64,000 nucleotides of DNA from Tissierella sp. MB52-C2 (GCF_030931715.1 NZ_CP133261.1:1736001-1800000), one strand, 5' to 3'; shown: positions 56,540-63,353, numbered from the stretch's first letter. Translations and numbers: made by a program. Notes: generated by a model not told the origin, from the sequence alone.

Positions 56540-57607
56540 TTATTGATTAACTTTTTTTATATAAATTGGATCTTCATTTCTATAACCAGTCTCATGAGTT
56601 AATGTATATCCACATTGATTCCAGAAAGCTGCATTATTATCTGAAGTTAAGTATACTTCCTCAACATTTTTATCCTTGAGAGATTGTTCGGCATGAGCTA
56701 CTAGTAACTTTCCTAAACCTTGCTTCCTTAACTCTTTTTCAATATATATCTCTCGAATAAAACCAAACCCTTCCTTCTGACACCAATCACTTTTTGGAGA
56801 ATCAATTTGGTATATAATAAATCCTATGGACTTATTATTAACCTTAATTAAATCAAGAAATATAACTTGTTTTTTTACCCTTTCTATTATATCAAAACAA
56901 ATCTCTTCAATTTTCGAATATTGTAACTTAATTTGGAAGTCATCTAAAAAATAAGAATTAAACATATTTACAAATGATTCATAATCGAATTCTTTAAATG
57001 ATTTAATTTCTTCGTTAATGCTCTTACAAATATTCCGATTTTTAACTTGATAACTTGAAACGAACCCATTAAAAAAGTCTTCTTTACTAATTTGATAGTC
57101 AACAGCACTTCGCCAGTTTCCTAGCTGATCTTGCCATGCATTTTCTTGTATACCAATCTTCCTTGCTCCAATCTTATTCTCATAGACATATTGAGCCCTT
57201 TCGTTTTCAAGCGTTGTATCCCAAATAATTTTCTCTATTGGAAACTTGGAATTGATATCTTCATCTGTGAAAATAAATTCTAATAGCATCATAATAATTT
57301 TAGGTCCATATCCTTGATTTTGATAGTTAAAGTCACATATTTTCCACCCTGGATATGCAGCCCCATCACCTCTAATGCTATAACTCAGTTCCCCCACTGG
57401 TTTACCAATAATTTCTATTATACAAAGCTGACTTAGTTTCCCTTCTCTGCTCCTTATATTAGCTATAGTGTCGTCTAATGATTCCCCTATACCATTAGGA
57501 AAACCTGCATGTTCCATAACTCTACCATCATTCCACCATTCATTTAATTGAATAGCATCGTCTATAGTAGCGCTTCTAATTACAATATTATCTTTTTCTA
57601 TTCTCAT
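56540..57607 (-). CDS. Double-GNAT acetyltransferase (two fused domains)
   Basis: The 355-aa protein has an N-terminal RimL-type GNAT (about 1-175; NYQNQGYGPKIIMMLLEF, ENERAQYVYENKIGARKIG) and a C-terminal classical GNAT (about 200-355; IYIEKELRKQGLGKLLVAH, SDNNAAFWNQCGY). Two-domain GNATs occur among aminoglycoside and other antibiotic acetyltransferases, but the substrate cannot be told here. The ATG at 57607 is 5 nt after GGAGG. Upstream are a small leader frame and a hairpin that may control it. Confidence 0.88.
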   Translation of the reverse strand: MRIEKDNIVIRSATIDDAIQLNEWWNDGRVMEHAGFPNGIGESLDDTIANIRSREGKLSQLCIIEIIGKPVGELSYSIRGDGAAYPGWKICDFNYQNQGYGPKIIMMLLEFIFTDEDINSKFPIEKIIWDTTLENERAQYVYENKIGARKIGIQENAWQDQLGNWRSAVDYQISKEDFFNGFVSSYQVKNRNICKSINEEIKSFKEFDYESFVNMFNSYFLDDFQIKLQYSKIEEICFDIIERVKKQVIFLDLIKVNNKSIGFIIYQIDSPKSDWCQKEGFGFIREIYIEKELRKQGLGKLLVAHAEQSLKDKNVEEVYLTSDNNAAFWNQCGYTLTHETGYRNEDPIYIKKVNQ

Positions 57608-57628
57608 ACTTTCCTCCATTAAATTTTT

Positions 57629-57656
57629 AGGAGGGTTATAGGGCGTGAACCCTCCT
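57629..57656 (-). promoter_or_regulatory. Leader hairpin before the double-GNAT gene
   Basis: On the minus strand AGGAGGGTT and AACCCTCCT can pair around a 10-nt loop. The 3' arm (CCTCC) is also complementary to the GGAGG ribosome-binding site of the GNAT gene (57613-57617), so two exclusive folds are possible, one hiding the ribosome-binding site. Confidence 0.6.
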
Positions 57657-57683
57657 TGCACGCTTAATTGTCATTTTCATCAT
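57636..57683 (-). CDS. Putative 15-aa leader peptide of the double-GNAT gene
   Basis: ATG with AGGAAG 8 nt before it, coding MMKMTIKRARRVHAL then TAA. The 5' arm of the hairpin codes the RRV residues. A short frame that overlaps an RNA switch is the layout of translation-attenuated resistance genes (for example erm and cat leaders); expression here is unproven. Confidence 0.45.
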   Translation of the reverse strand: MMKMTIKRARRVHAL

Positions 57684-57799
57684 ATCGACCACTTCCTTTC
57701 TTATCATTTCTATGAAAACGCTTAAAGCGATATCACCTCTAGTAAATTAAATTCAAATTTTAGATTTATTATTGAATAACTGATATATCGCTTAATCCT

Positions 57800-57840
57800 A
57801 CTATTACGAATTATTTATATTAACATTATATCATATATAA
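57800..57840 (-). promoter_or_regulatory. Shared cassette promoter/leader element (copy 4)
   Basis: Related to the other three copies (minus strand: ATGATATAATGTTAATATAA, then TAATTCGTAATAG). It lies between the A half at 57881 and the leader peptide of the double-GNAT unit. Confidence 0.6.
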
Positions 57841-57880
57841 TGAATCCATCTGGTATATTGTGGTAAATACTTTTATTTTT

Positions 57881-57911
57881 AATACCGTATTATTTAGTTT
57901 TCAATGTTCAA
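57881..57911 (-). repeat. Cassette repeat, A half (copy 7)
   Basis: AATACCGTATTATTTAG followed by TTTTCAATGTTCAA. Like copy 5 it continues into a Com-like zinc-finger gene instead of a B half; the two share ~45 bp beyond the A half. It is the last sign of the array on this side. Confidence 0.9.
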
Positions 57912-57925
57912 TTTCATATAAATAA

Positions 57926-58045
57926 TTAACTATTCTTTTTAGTATCAAATTTATTTCTTGTCTTACATCTAGGACAATTTATTTCTGCCTTTCCTTTTAA
58001 TTCAAGAAGTAATTTATCACATCTTTTGCATGTGATTTTCTTCAT
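57926..58045 (-). CDS. Com-like small zinc-finger protein, intact copy
   Basis: The 39-aa protein MKKITCKRCDKLLLELKGK..., with a second pair CPRC, has two CxxC knuckles like the Com translational activator of phage Mu and its relatives. The ATG overlaps the TGA of a short upstream frame (ATGA), and GGAG lies 9 nt before it. A decayed paralogue is at 50141-50260. It probably stems from a phage-like element. Confidence 0.7.
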   Translation of the reverse strand: MKKITCKRCDKLLLELKGKAEINCPRCKTRNKFDTKKNS

Positions 58046-58229
58046 TGTTTCATACTCCATTTTTCAGCTGAATAGATAGTTTTAACTTTATCCCAAATTT
58101 CTATATTTGCTTTTCTTCCTAGGTTTAGGAGACTTTTTGTTTATAAATTCTTGATACTCTTATTCAGACCATATCACAACTAATATCTCAAAATACTACC
58201 CACTATATATTCTTTAAGTAATATCCCCT
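58046..58229 (-). pseudogene. Remnant upstream of the Com-like gene
   Basis: The frame EIWDKVKTIYSAEKWSMKQ ends at the TGA overlapping the Com start, and a different frame just before it reads QEFINKKSPKPRKK. The same YSADKW-type end is found before the other Com copy at 50281. It appears to be one small phage-like gene with a frameshift; no function can be given. Confidence 0.4.
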
Positions 58230-58376
58230 CTAATTAGCTTTTTCTATTTTCTCAATATCTTCATTACTAATCATCTCCCTAGCTGTTCTAATGCATTCGT
58301 AATATTTCCACGTTGGATTTTCTCTTAATAATCTTGCTACTTCTGCCGCTATAGTTGTTATTTGTTTCTTAGCCAT
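58230..58376 (-). CDS. Small helical protein, 48 aa
   Basis: The frame starts MAKKQITTIAAEVARLLREN with GAGGGTGAAGGA directly before the ATG. It is rich in charged residues and predicted helical. A related frame before the first Com copy (TKKQITTAVEEY) has ACG instead of ATG. Family unknown, probably phage-derived. Confidence 0.6.
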   Translation of the reverse strand: MAKKQITTIAAEVARLLRENPTWKYYECIRTAREMISNEDIEKIEKAN

Positions 58377-58414
58377 ATTCCTTCACCCTCTTTCAATTTA
58401 TTAATTAATAAATT

Positions 58415-58443
58415 AACACTTTATTACTATCCATCATATTCTA
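58415..58443 (+). promoter_or_regulatory. Sigma-K-like promoter of microprotein copy 2
   Basis: AACA, 16-bp spacer, CATATTCTA. Same block as copies 1 and 3. Confidence 0.55.
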
Positions 58444-58484
58444 TTGTAAGAGCACTTAATCTCAACTAGATTGGAGGTGTTTTT

Positions 58485-58601
58485 ATGGATGAATTATTAG
58501 GTGGCAGAAGAGGATGCGAAAGAGAATGTGGTATAGATACTTCTTTATTATTTTTCTTTTTACTTTTAGTGGTTATTTTCTGTAACTGTGCTATCTTCTA
58601 A
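58485..58601 (+). CDS. 38-aa Cys-containing membrane microprotein, copy 2
   Basis: The frame MDELLGGRRGCERECG continues with the same hydrophobic core and CNC end as copy 1, with a GGAGGTGTTTTT site. The difference pattern (mostly silent changes, conservative replacements) suggests selection on the protein. Confidence 0.75.
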   Translation: MDELLGGRRGCERECGIDTSLLFFFLLLVVIFCNCAIF

Positions 58602-58629
58602 CTTATAATAATTTAGTCAGGTAATAATT

Positions 58630-58658
58630 GAGTCGGGGTTTGTCCCCGATTCTTTTTT
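58630..58658 (+). terminator. Terminator after microprotein copy 2
   Basis: GAGTCGGGG, loop TTTG, TCCCCGATTC, followed by a run of T. Confidence 0.9.
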
Positions 58659-58729
58659 ATCTCTATTACTCCTATAAAACTTGTCTATTTAGCTCATAAT
58701 TTCATTCACTACCTCTAAAAATAATAATT

Positions 58730-58758
58730 AACACTTTATCACTATCTTTCATATTCTA
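58730..58758 (+). promoter_or_regulatory. Sigma-K-like promoter of microprotein copy 3
   Basis: AACA, 16-bp spacer, CATATTCTA. Copies 2 and 3 form a tandem pair of transcription units. Confidence 0.55.
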
Positions 58759-58799
58759 TTATGAGAGCACTTAATCTCAACTAAATTGGAGGTGTTTTT

Positions 58800-58916
58800 A
58801 TGGGTGACTTATTAGGTGGCAGAAGGGGATGTGAAAGAGAATGCGGTATGGATACTTCTTTACTATTCTTCTTTTTACTTTTAGTAGTTATTTTCTGTAA
58901 CTGTGATATTTTCTAA
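58800..58916 (+). CDS. 38-aa Cys-containing membrane microprotein, copy 3
   Basis: The frame MGDLLGGRRGCERECGMDTS is followed by the hydrophobic core and CNCDIF. Same ribosome-binding site and spacing as the other two copies, which makes all three likely to be translated. Confidence 0.75.
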   Translation: MGDLLGGRRGCERECGMDTSLLFFFLLLVVIFCNCDIF

Positions 58917-58930
58917 TTCACAATAATTGA

Positions 58931-58960
58931 GTCGGGGCTTGTCCCCGATTCTTTTTATTT
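58931..58960 (+). terminator. Terminator after microprotein copy 3
   Basis: GAGTCGGGG, loop CTTG, TCCCCGATTC, then TTTTTATTTTT. Confidence 0.9.
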
Positions 58961-59183
58961 TTGTAAAGCTTTATTCTGCTTTCTAATTTTCTCTAAATAC
59001 TCTTTTTTCTTCCTTCGTCCCAATTTCATGAAATATATTTGCAATACTATACATCTCCTGATTTTCTTCTTTCATCTGCCCAAAATATTTATATAAATCT
59101 CTCATCATTTGCTTTATGAAATCTTTGAAGTAGTTTATTATAATCTTCCTTAGCTTCTTCAATGATAATTTCTTTTTTATTCC
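58961..59183 (-). other. Degenerate stretch before the integrase remnant
   Basis: On the minus strand, pieces such as EIIIEEAKEDYNKLLQRFHK and KLGRRKKKEYLEKIRKQN lie in different frames with stops between them, so it is probably the relic of one small charged protein. I cannot identify it. Confidence 0.35.
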
Positions 59184-59609
59184 CCTCCTAGAAAGGAACC
59201 TAAAAGTGAAAGTGGAAATAGAATTATTTCTCTATCAGATCAGCCACTAGCTATATTGAAGAAACAAAAAATTCAACAAATTGAACAGAAGTTAAAACTA
59301 GGAAAATGTTATGTAGATAATAATTTAGTATTTTGCGGAGAAGATGGACAACCTATCCACTCTTCTGCTTTTTCAAGATGATTCACAGATTTAATAAGAA
59401 GTAGTGACTTATCGGCTGTAAGATTTCATGACCTTAGTCATACTAACGCAACAATGCTTATGAATTTAAATGTTGCAGCTAAAGTAGTTTCTGAACGATT
59501 AGGCCATTTCAATATATCAATAACATTGGATACCTACTCTCATGTTCTAAAAAATATGCAAAAAGAAGCGGCTAACAAAATAGATGATTTCCTAGCTTCG
59601 AATAAGTAA
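59184..59609 (+). pseudogene. Tyrosine integrase, C-terminal part, with in-frame stop (copy 2)
   Basis: The frame runs NRIISLSDQPLAILKKQK, then FCGEDGQPIHSSAFSR, a TGA at 59379-59381 in place of Trp, FTDLIRSSDLSAVRFHDLSH (the catalytic RxxH box is RFHDLSH with its H-x-x-H), RLGHFNISI and LDTYSHVLK with the catalytic Tyr. The N-terminal half is missing. It ends 126 bp before the tRNA-Pro gene, the normal place for a tRNA-targeting integrase. Confidence 0.85.
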
Positions 59610-59735
59610 AATTAAGCAAAAAATAAACTCATGTTAGCTTTTTGATATTCTTTATGCTATAATATTGATTATAATGAAATTATTATCTCGTTCAATCTTG
59701 TCATACACTTGATTACACGAGATAGTAAAATATAT

Positions 59736-59813
<78 letters not shown>

Positions 59814-59955
59814 TTTATATTAGGATAAGAGCTGATAACGTTGAAAAATAGCCATTCTTTATTACACTAAATTGTGTATATTTGGATATAATTTGCTGAA
59901 TTTGAACTAAATGGCACGCGAATTGGCACGGGGATTAATGATATATTTTATTGGA

Positions 59956-59985
59956 ATAAGGACCTTTTGAGGTTCTTATTTTTTT
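59956..59985 (+). terminator. Probable terminator after tRNA-Pro
   Basis: ATAAGGACC and GGTTCTTAT arms around TTTTGA, followed by seven T on the plus strand. Confidence 0.8.
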
Positions 59986-60088
59986 ATTTGGCACGTGAAT
60001 ATCTACAAAATAAAAAAGACCAGAAGAAAGTGATACGCTTCCCTCAGTCTATAACTTCAGTAATTAATTTTTTATTTTTAAAAATAAT

Positions 60089-60117
60089 TAGGTTCAGAGT
60101 TTCCCCTGAACCTAACT
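60089..60117 (-). terminator. Terminator of the secreted 70-aa protein gene
   Basis: TAGGTTCAG and CTGAACCTA arms, then TTATTTTT on the minus strand, 5 bp after the stop codon. Confidence 0.85.
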
Positions 60118-60121
60118 GTTT

Positions 60122-60334
60122 CTAATTCATGCCTTGTGGTATCCATTTTCTGGAATGAATTGCTTCACAATTAGTGCAATAGTTAATTATATAAGTCCCT
60201 GGATGAGCTGGTTCATATCTAGTGGATATGTTCATATGTGCACAACATACTGGCCCTGCATAAGCAGATAATGTAGACCCAAACACCATGATACATACCA
60301 TAAGAAGTAGTAAAATCTTTGTTGCTCTTTTCAT
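60122..60334 (-). CDS. Small secreted Cys-containing protein, 70 aa
   Basis: A signal peptide (about 1-26, LLLLMVCIMVFGSTLSAYA) leads to a ~44-residue mature protein with GPVCCAHMNISTR and INYCTNCEAIHSRKW, i.e. a CC and a CxxC pair, suggesting a metal knuckle or disulfides. No family recognised. GGGGGTG site before the ATG. Its upstream region is shared with the polyglycine peptide gene at 63402. Confidence 0.65.
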   Translation of the reverse strand: MKRATKILLLLMVCIMVFGSTLSAYAGPVCCAHMNISTRYEPAHPGTYIINYCTNCEAIHSRKWIPQGMN

Positions 60335-60363
60335 TGTTTGTCACCCCCTTTTAATTCTACTTA

Positions 60364-60425
60364 TATAATTCTATATTAAACTTAATTTTCCTTCTTATTT
60401 TCATAAGCAATTTCATACAAATTCT
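60364..60425 (-). promoter_or_regulatory. Shared upstream region of two secreted peptide genes (copy 1)
   Basis: About 60 bp, including ATAAGAAGGAAAAT and ATATAGAATTAT on the minus strand, are the same in 44 or more positions as 63628-63688. I cannot assign a sigma factor. The similarity implies common regulation of the two secreted proteins. Confidence 0.55.
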
Positions 60426-60566
60426 AACAATAGCGGTGTATTACCAAGTAATGAATTGATTGAAAAGAAGGATTTCAATTTACAAGATCCCGAAATTATT
60501 AAAGCTAGTCAAGAACTTAATATCGTTATAACTAAATACAATGATCTAATTGCTGAAAAATTATAA
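60426..60566 (+). pseudogene. Spo0E-like phosphatase remnant
   Basis: The frame ends with KDFNLQDPEIIKASQELN then IVITKYNDLIAEKL and stop. This is the core of Spo0E-type aspartyl-phosphate phosphatases, but the key Asp of SQELD is Asn, and there is no start codon with a ribosome-binding site. Its 5' part has been replaced by the promoter region of the minus-strand gene. Confidence 0.55.
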
Positions 60567-60573
60567 TAAAAAA

Positions 60574-60597
60574 AGACCAGAATTAATTTTCTGGTCT
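60574..60597 (-). terminator. Terminator overlapping the end of the LexA-type gene
   Basis: AGACCAGAA and TTCTGGTCT arms around TTAATT, followed by TTTTTT on the minus strand. It includes the last codons and stop of the gene at 60583. Confidence 0.85.
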
Positions 60598-60798
60598 AAT
60601 AATTCTTAATGCTCTAGGAATGTTTTCTCTTCTCTCAATAAATCCTTTTAATTCTAAATTCTTTAAATACATATGAACAGTACTGCTAGATTTTAATCCC
60701 ATTATTTTTCCTATTTCTCTCACGCTGGGAGCATATTCATTTTGTTTTATATAATCTACTATTATATTTAGTACTTGTGATTCTCTTTCAGTTAGCAT
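60583..60798 (-). CDS. LexA-type DNA-binding domain protein without the protease domain
   Basis: The 71-aa protein begins MLTERESQVLNIIVDYIKQN, then the helix-turn-helix YAPSVREIGKIMGLKSSSTV, and ends after the LexA wing (GFIERRENIPRALRI). This is the complete N-terminal domain of LexA; the hinge and Ser-Lys autoprotease are absent. As an uncleavable binder it could hold SOS-type operators shut or act as an antagonist. A perfect SOS box lies just upstream. Confidence 0.9.
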   Translation of the reverse strand: MLTERESQVLNIIVDYIKQNEYAPSVREIGKIMGLKSSSTVHMYLKNLELKGFIERRENIPRALRIIRPEN

Positions 60799-60825
60799 AT
60801 AAATTCCCCCTTTACTGGATTATAT

Positions 60826-60841
60826 CAGAACATTCGTTCTG
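60826..60841. promoter_or_regulatory. SOS (LexA/DinR) box
   Basis: CAGAACATTCGTTCTG, a perfect palindrome around GAAC-N4-GTTC, the Firmicutes LexA operator. It is 28 bp upstream of the LexA-type gene's start, over its promoter. Confidence 0.85.
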
Positions 60842-60898
60842 TGTAAAGGGTAGTTTGTCAAATTATGTAGAATAGGTGTTAATTATAAAAAAGAAAAA

Positions 60899-60920
60899 TG
60901 ACTAGAGATTTCTCCCTAGT
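60899..60920 (-). terminator. Terminator after the gene at 60921
   Basis: GACTAG and CTAGTC arms with internal AGA/TCT pairing, then TTTTTC on the minus strand. Confidence 0.75.
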
Positions 60921-61133
60921 CTACTTTAATAATTTTTCTAATTCTTTTTCTCCATAAACTTCCTGTACTAGTTCAAGATATTTCTCCTTATCTATTGCAA
61001 GAAATAAAGTAGGTAAATATCTTTCAAAAAACTGTGCTTGACTCATCTCAACATGCTCTAGCATTTTATCGGTAATTTCCTTTAGTTCTGGAGTCACTTG
61101 GGCTTGTAATCGTGGATTATTAGCTTTAGCCAT
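60921..61133 (-). CDS. Small helical DNA-binding-like protein, 70 aa
   Basis: The sequence LQAQVTPELKEITDKMLEHV followed by EMSQAQFFERYLPTLF has the beta-helix-helix rhythm of ribbon-helix-helix proteins, but I cannot place it in a family. TAGGAGG site overlapping the stop of the microprotein at 61147. It could control that two-gene unit. Confidence 0.55.
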   Translation of the reverse strand: MAKANNPRLQAQVTPELKEITDKMLEHVEMSQAQFFERYLPTLFLAIDKEKYLELVQEVYGEKELEKLLK

Positions 61134-61146
61134 ATCAATATACCTC

Positions 61147-61227
61147 CTATTTTCTTTTAACTTCTGAATAAGCCTTTAAAGATACTAATAAGGCTATTAT
61201 ACTAATAATTAAAGTGATATATATCAT
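61147..61227 (-). CDS. 26-aa membrane microprotein
   Basis: ATG with AAGGAG 9-10 nt before it; product MIYITLIISIIALLVSLKAY then SEVKRK: one membrane helix with a basic end. Its stop codon forms part of the ribosome-binding site of the next gene (TAGGAGG). Similar helix-only peptides act as type I toxins or regulatory membrane peptides; no assignment is made. Confidence 0.6.
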   Translation of the reverse strand: MIYITLIISIIALLVSLKAYSEVKRK

Positions 61228-61313
61228 AATAAAACACTCCTTTATTATTTTGTAGTTTATCTTTATTTTGTTATTTTATTTTATTTAGGTTATAATATAT
61301 ATAAAGAGGTTTA

Positions 61314-61339
61314 TATAGGGGAGGTGGTGCTCCCCTATA
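61314..61339 (-). terminator. Terminator-like hairpin after the 49-aa protein gene
   Basis: TATAGGGGAG and CTCCCCTATA arms around GTGGTG, 3 bp past the stop at 61343. Only a weak T-rich stretch follows. Confidence 0.7.
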
Positions 61340-61342
61340 ACC

Positions 61343-61492
61343 TTACTTCTTTTTCTTTGAACTAGAACTTGTCTTTTTAGATGAGTTCTTTTTATTTTCT
61401 TTTACAGTTTGTAGTGCTACTATTGCTGTTACTAACTGTACTATAGAAATTGTTAGTCTTATTAACTCATCTACTTCTATCCTGTCATTCAC
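61343..61492 (-). CDS. Small protein with one membrane helix and Lys/Ser-rich tail, 49 aa
   Basis: A GTG 7 nt after GGAGG gives NDRIEVDELIRLTISIVQLV with a hydrophobic part (about 12-30), and a very basic tail (KENKKNSSKKTSSSSKKKK). It is in the same direction as the 61147/60921 unit but separated by a hairpin. Function unknown. Confidence 0.6.
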   Translation of the reverse strand: MNDRIEVDELIRLTISIVQLVTAIVALQTVKENKKNSSKKTSSSSKKKK

Positions 61493-61642
61493 TCCCTCAC
61501 CTCCTAATTATATTATACTCAATATATTGAGTATTGTCAATGCTTATTTGCAATTATTCCTAACATTTTATTTAGTATAACCTTTGCAAATACTAGGTTT
61601 GTAAAACAGTTTCAAAAAATAAAAAAAGACCCTAGATTTTAC

Positions 61643-63353
61643 GAGGCCACTGAAAAAGTACTAGTAAAATAGAATTAAAGGCATAACAAATACAATAATA
61701 GTTGTAGGAGTTATGCTTTTTTTGTTGTAGAATATATATATAAATACATTCTAATTGATGAAGGTGATTCTAATGCTAAAAAAACAAATGGAAATGATTT
61801 TAAGTACATATAGTGAAATATACAATTTGATTATTCCAAAAGATAATATCCTTAGAAAGATAAATGAAATGATTGATTTTTCATTTGTTTATGATGAATT
61901 AATCACAAAATATTCTCCTGATAATGGAAGAGGTGCAATTGATCCTTTAAGAATGTTCAAATACCTTCTTCTAAAAGTAATTTATGATTTATCAGATATA
62001 GATGTCGTAGAACGTTCAAGATATGATATGTCATTTAAGTATTTCCTTAATATGGCACCAGAAGAAGACGTTATTAATCCAAGTTCTTTAACAAAGTTTA
62101 GAAAACAAAGATTAAAAGATATTAATTTACTCGATTTACTCATTGGAAAAACTGTAGAAATAGCATTAGAAGAAGGTATAATAAAAAGCAATTCAATCAT
62201 TGTGGACTCCACTCATACTAAAGCAAGATATAACCAAAAATCGCAAAGAGAAATCCTTCTTGAATACTCTAAGAAATTAAGAAAATCAGTCTATGAAATA
62301 GATGACTCAATAAAAAAAGAATTTCCTCCAAAAGTAAATAGCGGTATTCTAGAAGATGAAATACAATATTGTAAAAAACTAATATCTGTTGTTGAAAACA
62401 ATGAAATAATATCGCAATACCCTAAAGTAAAAGAGAAAATGAATTTATTAAAAGAATTAATTGAAGATGATTTAGAAATGCTAGAATATGCTAATGACAA
62501 GGATGCAAAAGTAGGTCATAAAACTGCAGACACTTCTTTTTTTGGATATAAAACTCATTTAGCATTGACAGGAGAAAGAATAATAACTGCAGCCACCATA
62601 ACATCTGGAGAAAAGCATGATGGTAAACAATTAAAAGATTTAGTAGAAAAATCACGTAAAAATGGTATTGAAGTAAATGAAGTAATAGGAGATACCGCAT
62701 ACTCAGAAAAAGATAATATAAAGTATGCCAAGGAAGAAAAATTTAGATTAATTTCAAAGCTAAATCCTACAGTAGCCCACGGCAATAGAAAAAATGAGGA
62801 CAAGTTTGAATATAATAAAGATGCTGGAATGTATGTCTGTAAAGCAGGGCATATGGCAATAAGGAAAGCACGCCAAGGTAAAAAAGGGGGAGCAAGAAAT
62901 CAAGTCAATACATATTATTTTGACATAGAAAAGTGTAAATGTTGTTCGCATAAAGATGGATGCTATAAAGAAGGTGCAAAAACAAAATCATATTCTGTAT
63001 CTATAAAATCTGTAACTCATCAAGAGCAAATGAATTTTCAAGAAACAGAGTATTTTAAAGAGAGAGTAAAAGAACGGTATAAAATAGAGGCTAAAAATAG
63101 CGAATTAAAGCATAGACATGGATATGATATAGCATCATCTTCATGTCTAATTGGCATGGAATTGCAAGGAGCACTCACAATATTTGCAGTAAATTTAAAA
63201 AGAATAATTGCATTAATAAAGTAAGTTAAATTTAATATCATAAGCTTTTATTAAAGAAAAACGAACTAGTGATAAAAAATATCCCTAGTTCGTTTTAATT
63301 TCATTATCTAGATTAAAAATCGAGAAAAGCAACTAATGTTTTTCAGTGGCCTC
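61643..63353 (+). mobile_element. IS1182-family insertion sequence, 1711 bp, intact
   Basis: The ends GAGGCCACTGAAAAAGTACT and (reverse) GAGGCCACTGAAAAACATTA form near-perfect inverted repeats. Both sides carry the 8-bp duplication GATTTTAC (61635-61642 and 63354-63361). It encodes one transposase. The pre-insertion site was the loop of a hairpin with arms AAAGACC...TAGA and TCTA...GGTCTTT, that is, a terminator. Confidence 0.93.
61773..63224 (+). CDS. IS1182-family transposase
   Basis: The 483-aa protein has the DUF772-type N-terminal domain (GRGAIDPLRMFKYLLLKVI; SSLTKFRKQRL) and a DDE domain with IIVDSTHTKARYNQ, VIGDTAYSEKDN and, near the end, a Cys-rich insertion (CKCCSHKDGCYKEG) followed by the ERYKIEAKNSELKHRHG segment with the catalytic Glu. 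I use the ATG at 61773 because AAGGTG precedes it by 7 nt. Seems functional. Confidence 0.93.
   Translation: MLKKQMEMILSTYSEIYNLIIPKDNILRKINEMIDFSFVYDELITKYSPDNGRGAIDPLRMFKYLLLKVIYDLSDIDVVERSRYDMSFKYFLNMAPEEDVINPSSLTKFRKQRLKDINLLDLLIGKTVEIALEEGIIKSNSIIVDSTHTKARYNQKSQREILLEYSKKLRKSVYEIDDSIKKEFPPKVNSGILEDEIQYCKKLISVVENNEIISQYPKVKEKMNLLKELIEDDLEMLEYANDKDAKVGHKTADTSFFGYKTHLALTGERIITAATITSGEKHDGKQLKDLVEKSRKNGIEVNEVIGDTAYSEKDNIKYAKEEKFRLISKLNPTVAHGNRKNEDKFEYNKDAGMYVCKAGHMAIRKARQGKKGGARNQVNTYYFDIEKCKCCSHKDGCYKEGAKTKSYSVSIKSVTHQEQMNFQETEYFKERVKERYKIEAKNSELKHRHGYDIASSSCLIGMELQGALTIFAVNLKRIIALIK

Noticed and set aside
41003-57911. A CRISPR array
   Set aside because: The repeat is spaced by whole genes and varies in its centre; there are no short regular spacers and no cas genes.
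59880-59960. A third integrase end after tRNA-Pro (LNGTRIGTGIN)
   Set aside because: The match is only about ten residues long and could be chance; it is mentioned under the region but not called.
60001-60050. A further terminator around GACCAGAAG and CAGTCTATAA
   Set aside because: The arms pair poorly and the adjacent gene already has a better terminator at 60089-60117.
62491-62951. Minus-strand frames inside the IS1182 transposase gene
   Set aside because: They overlap each other and the transposase completely and lack start signals.
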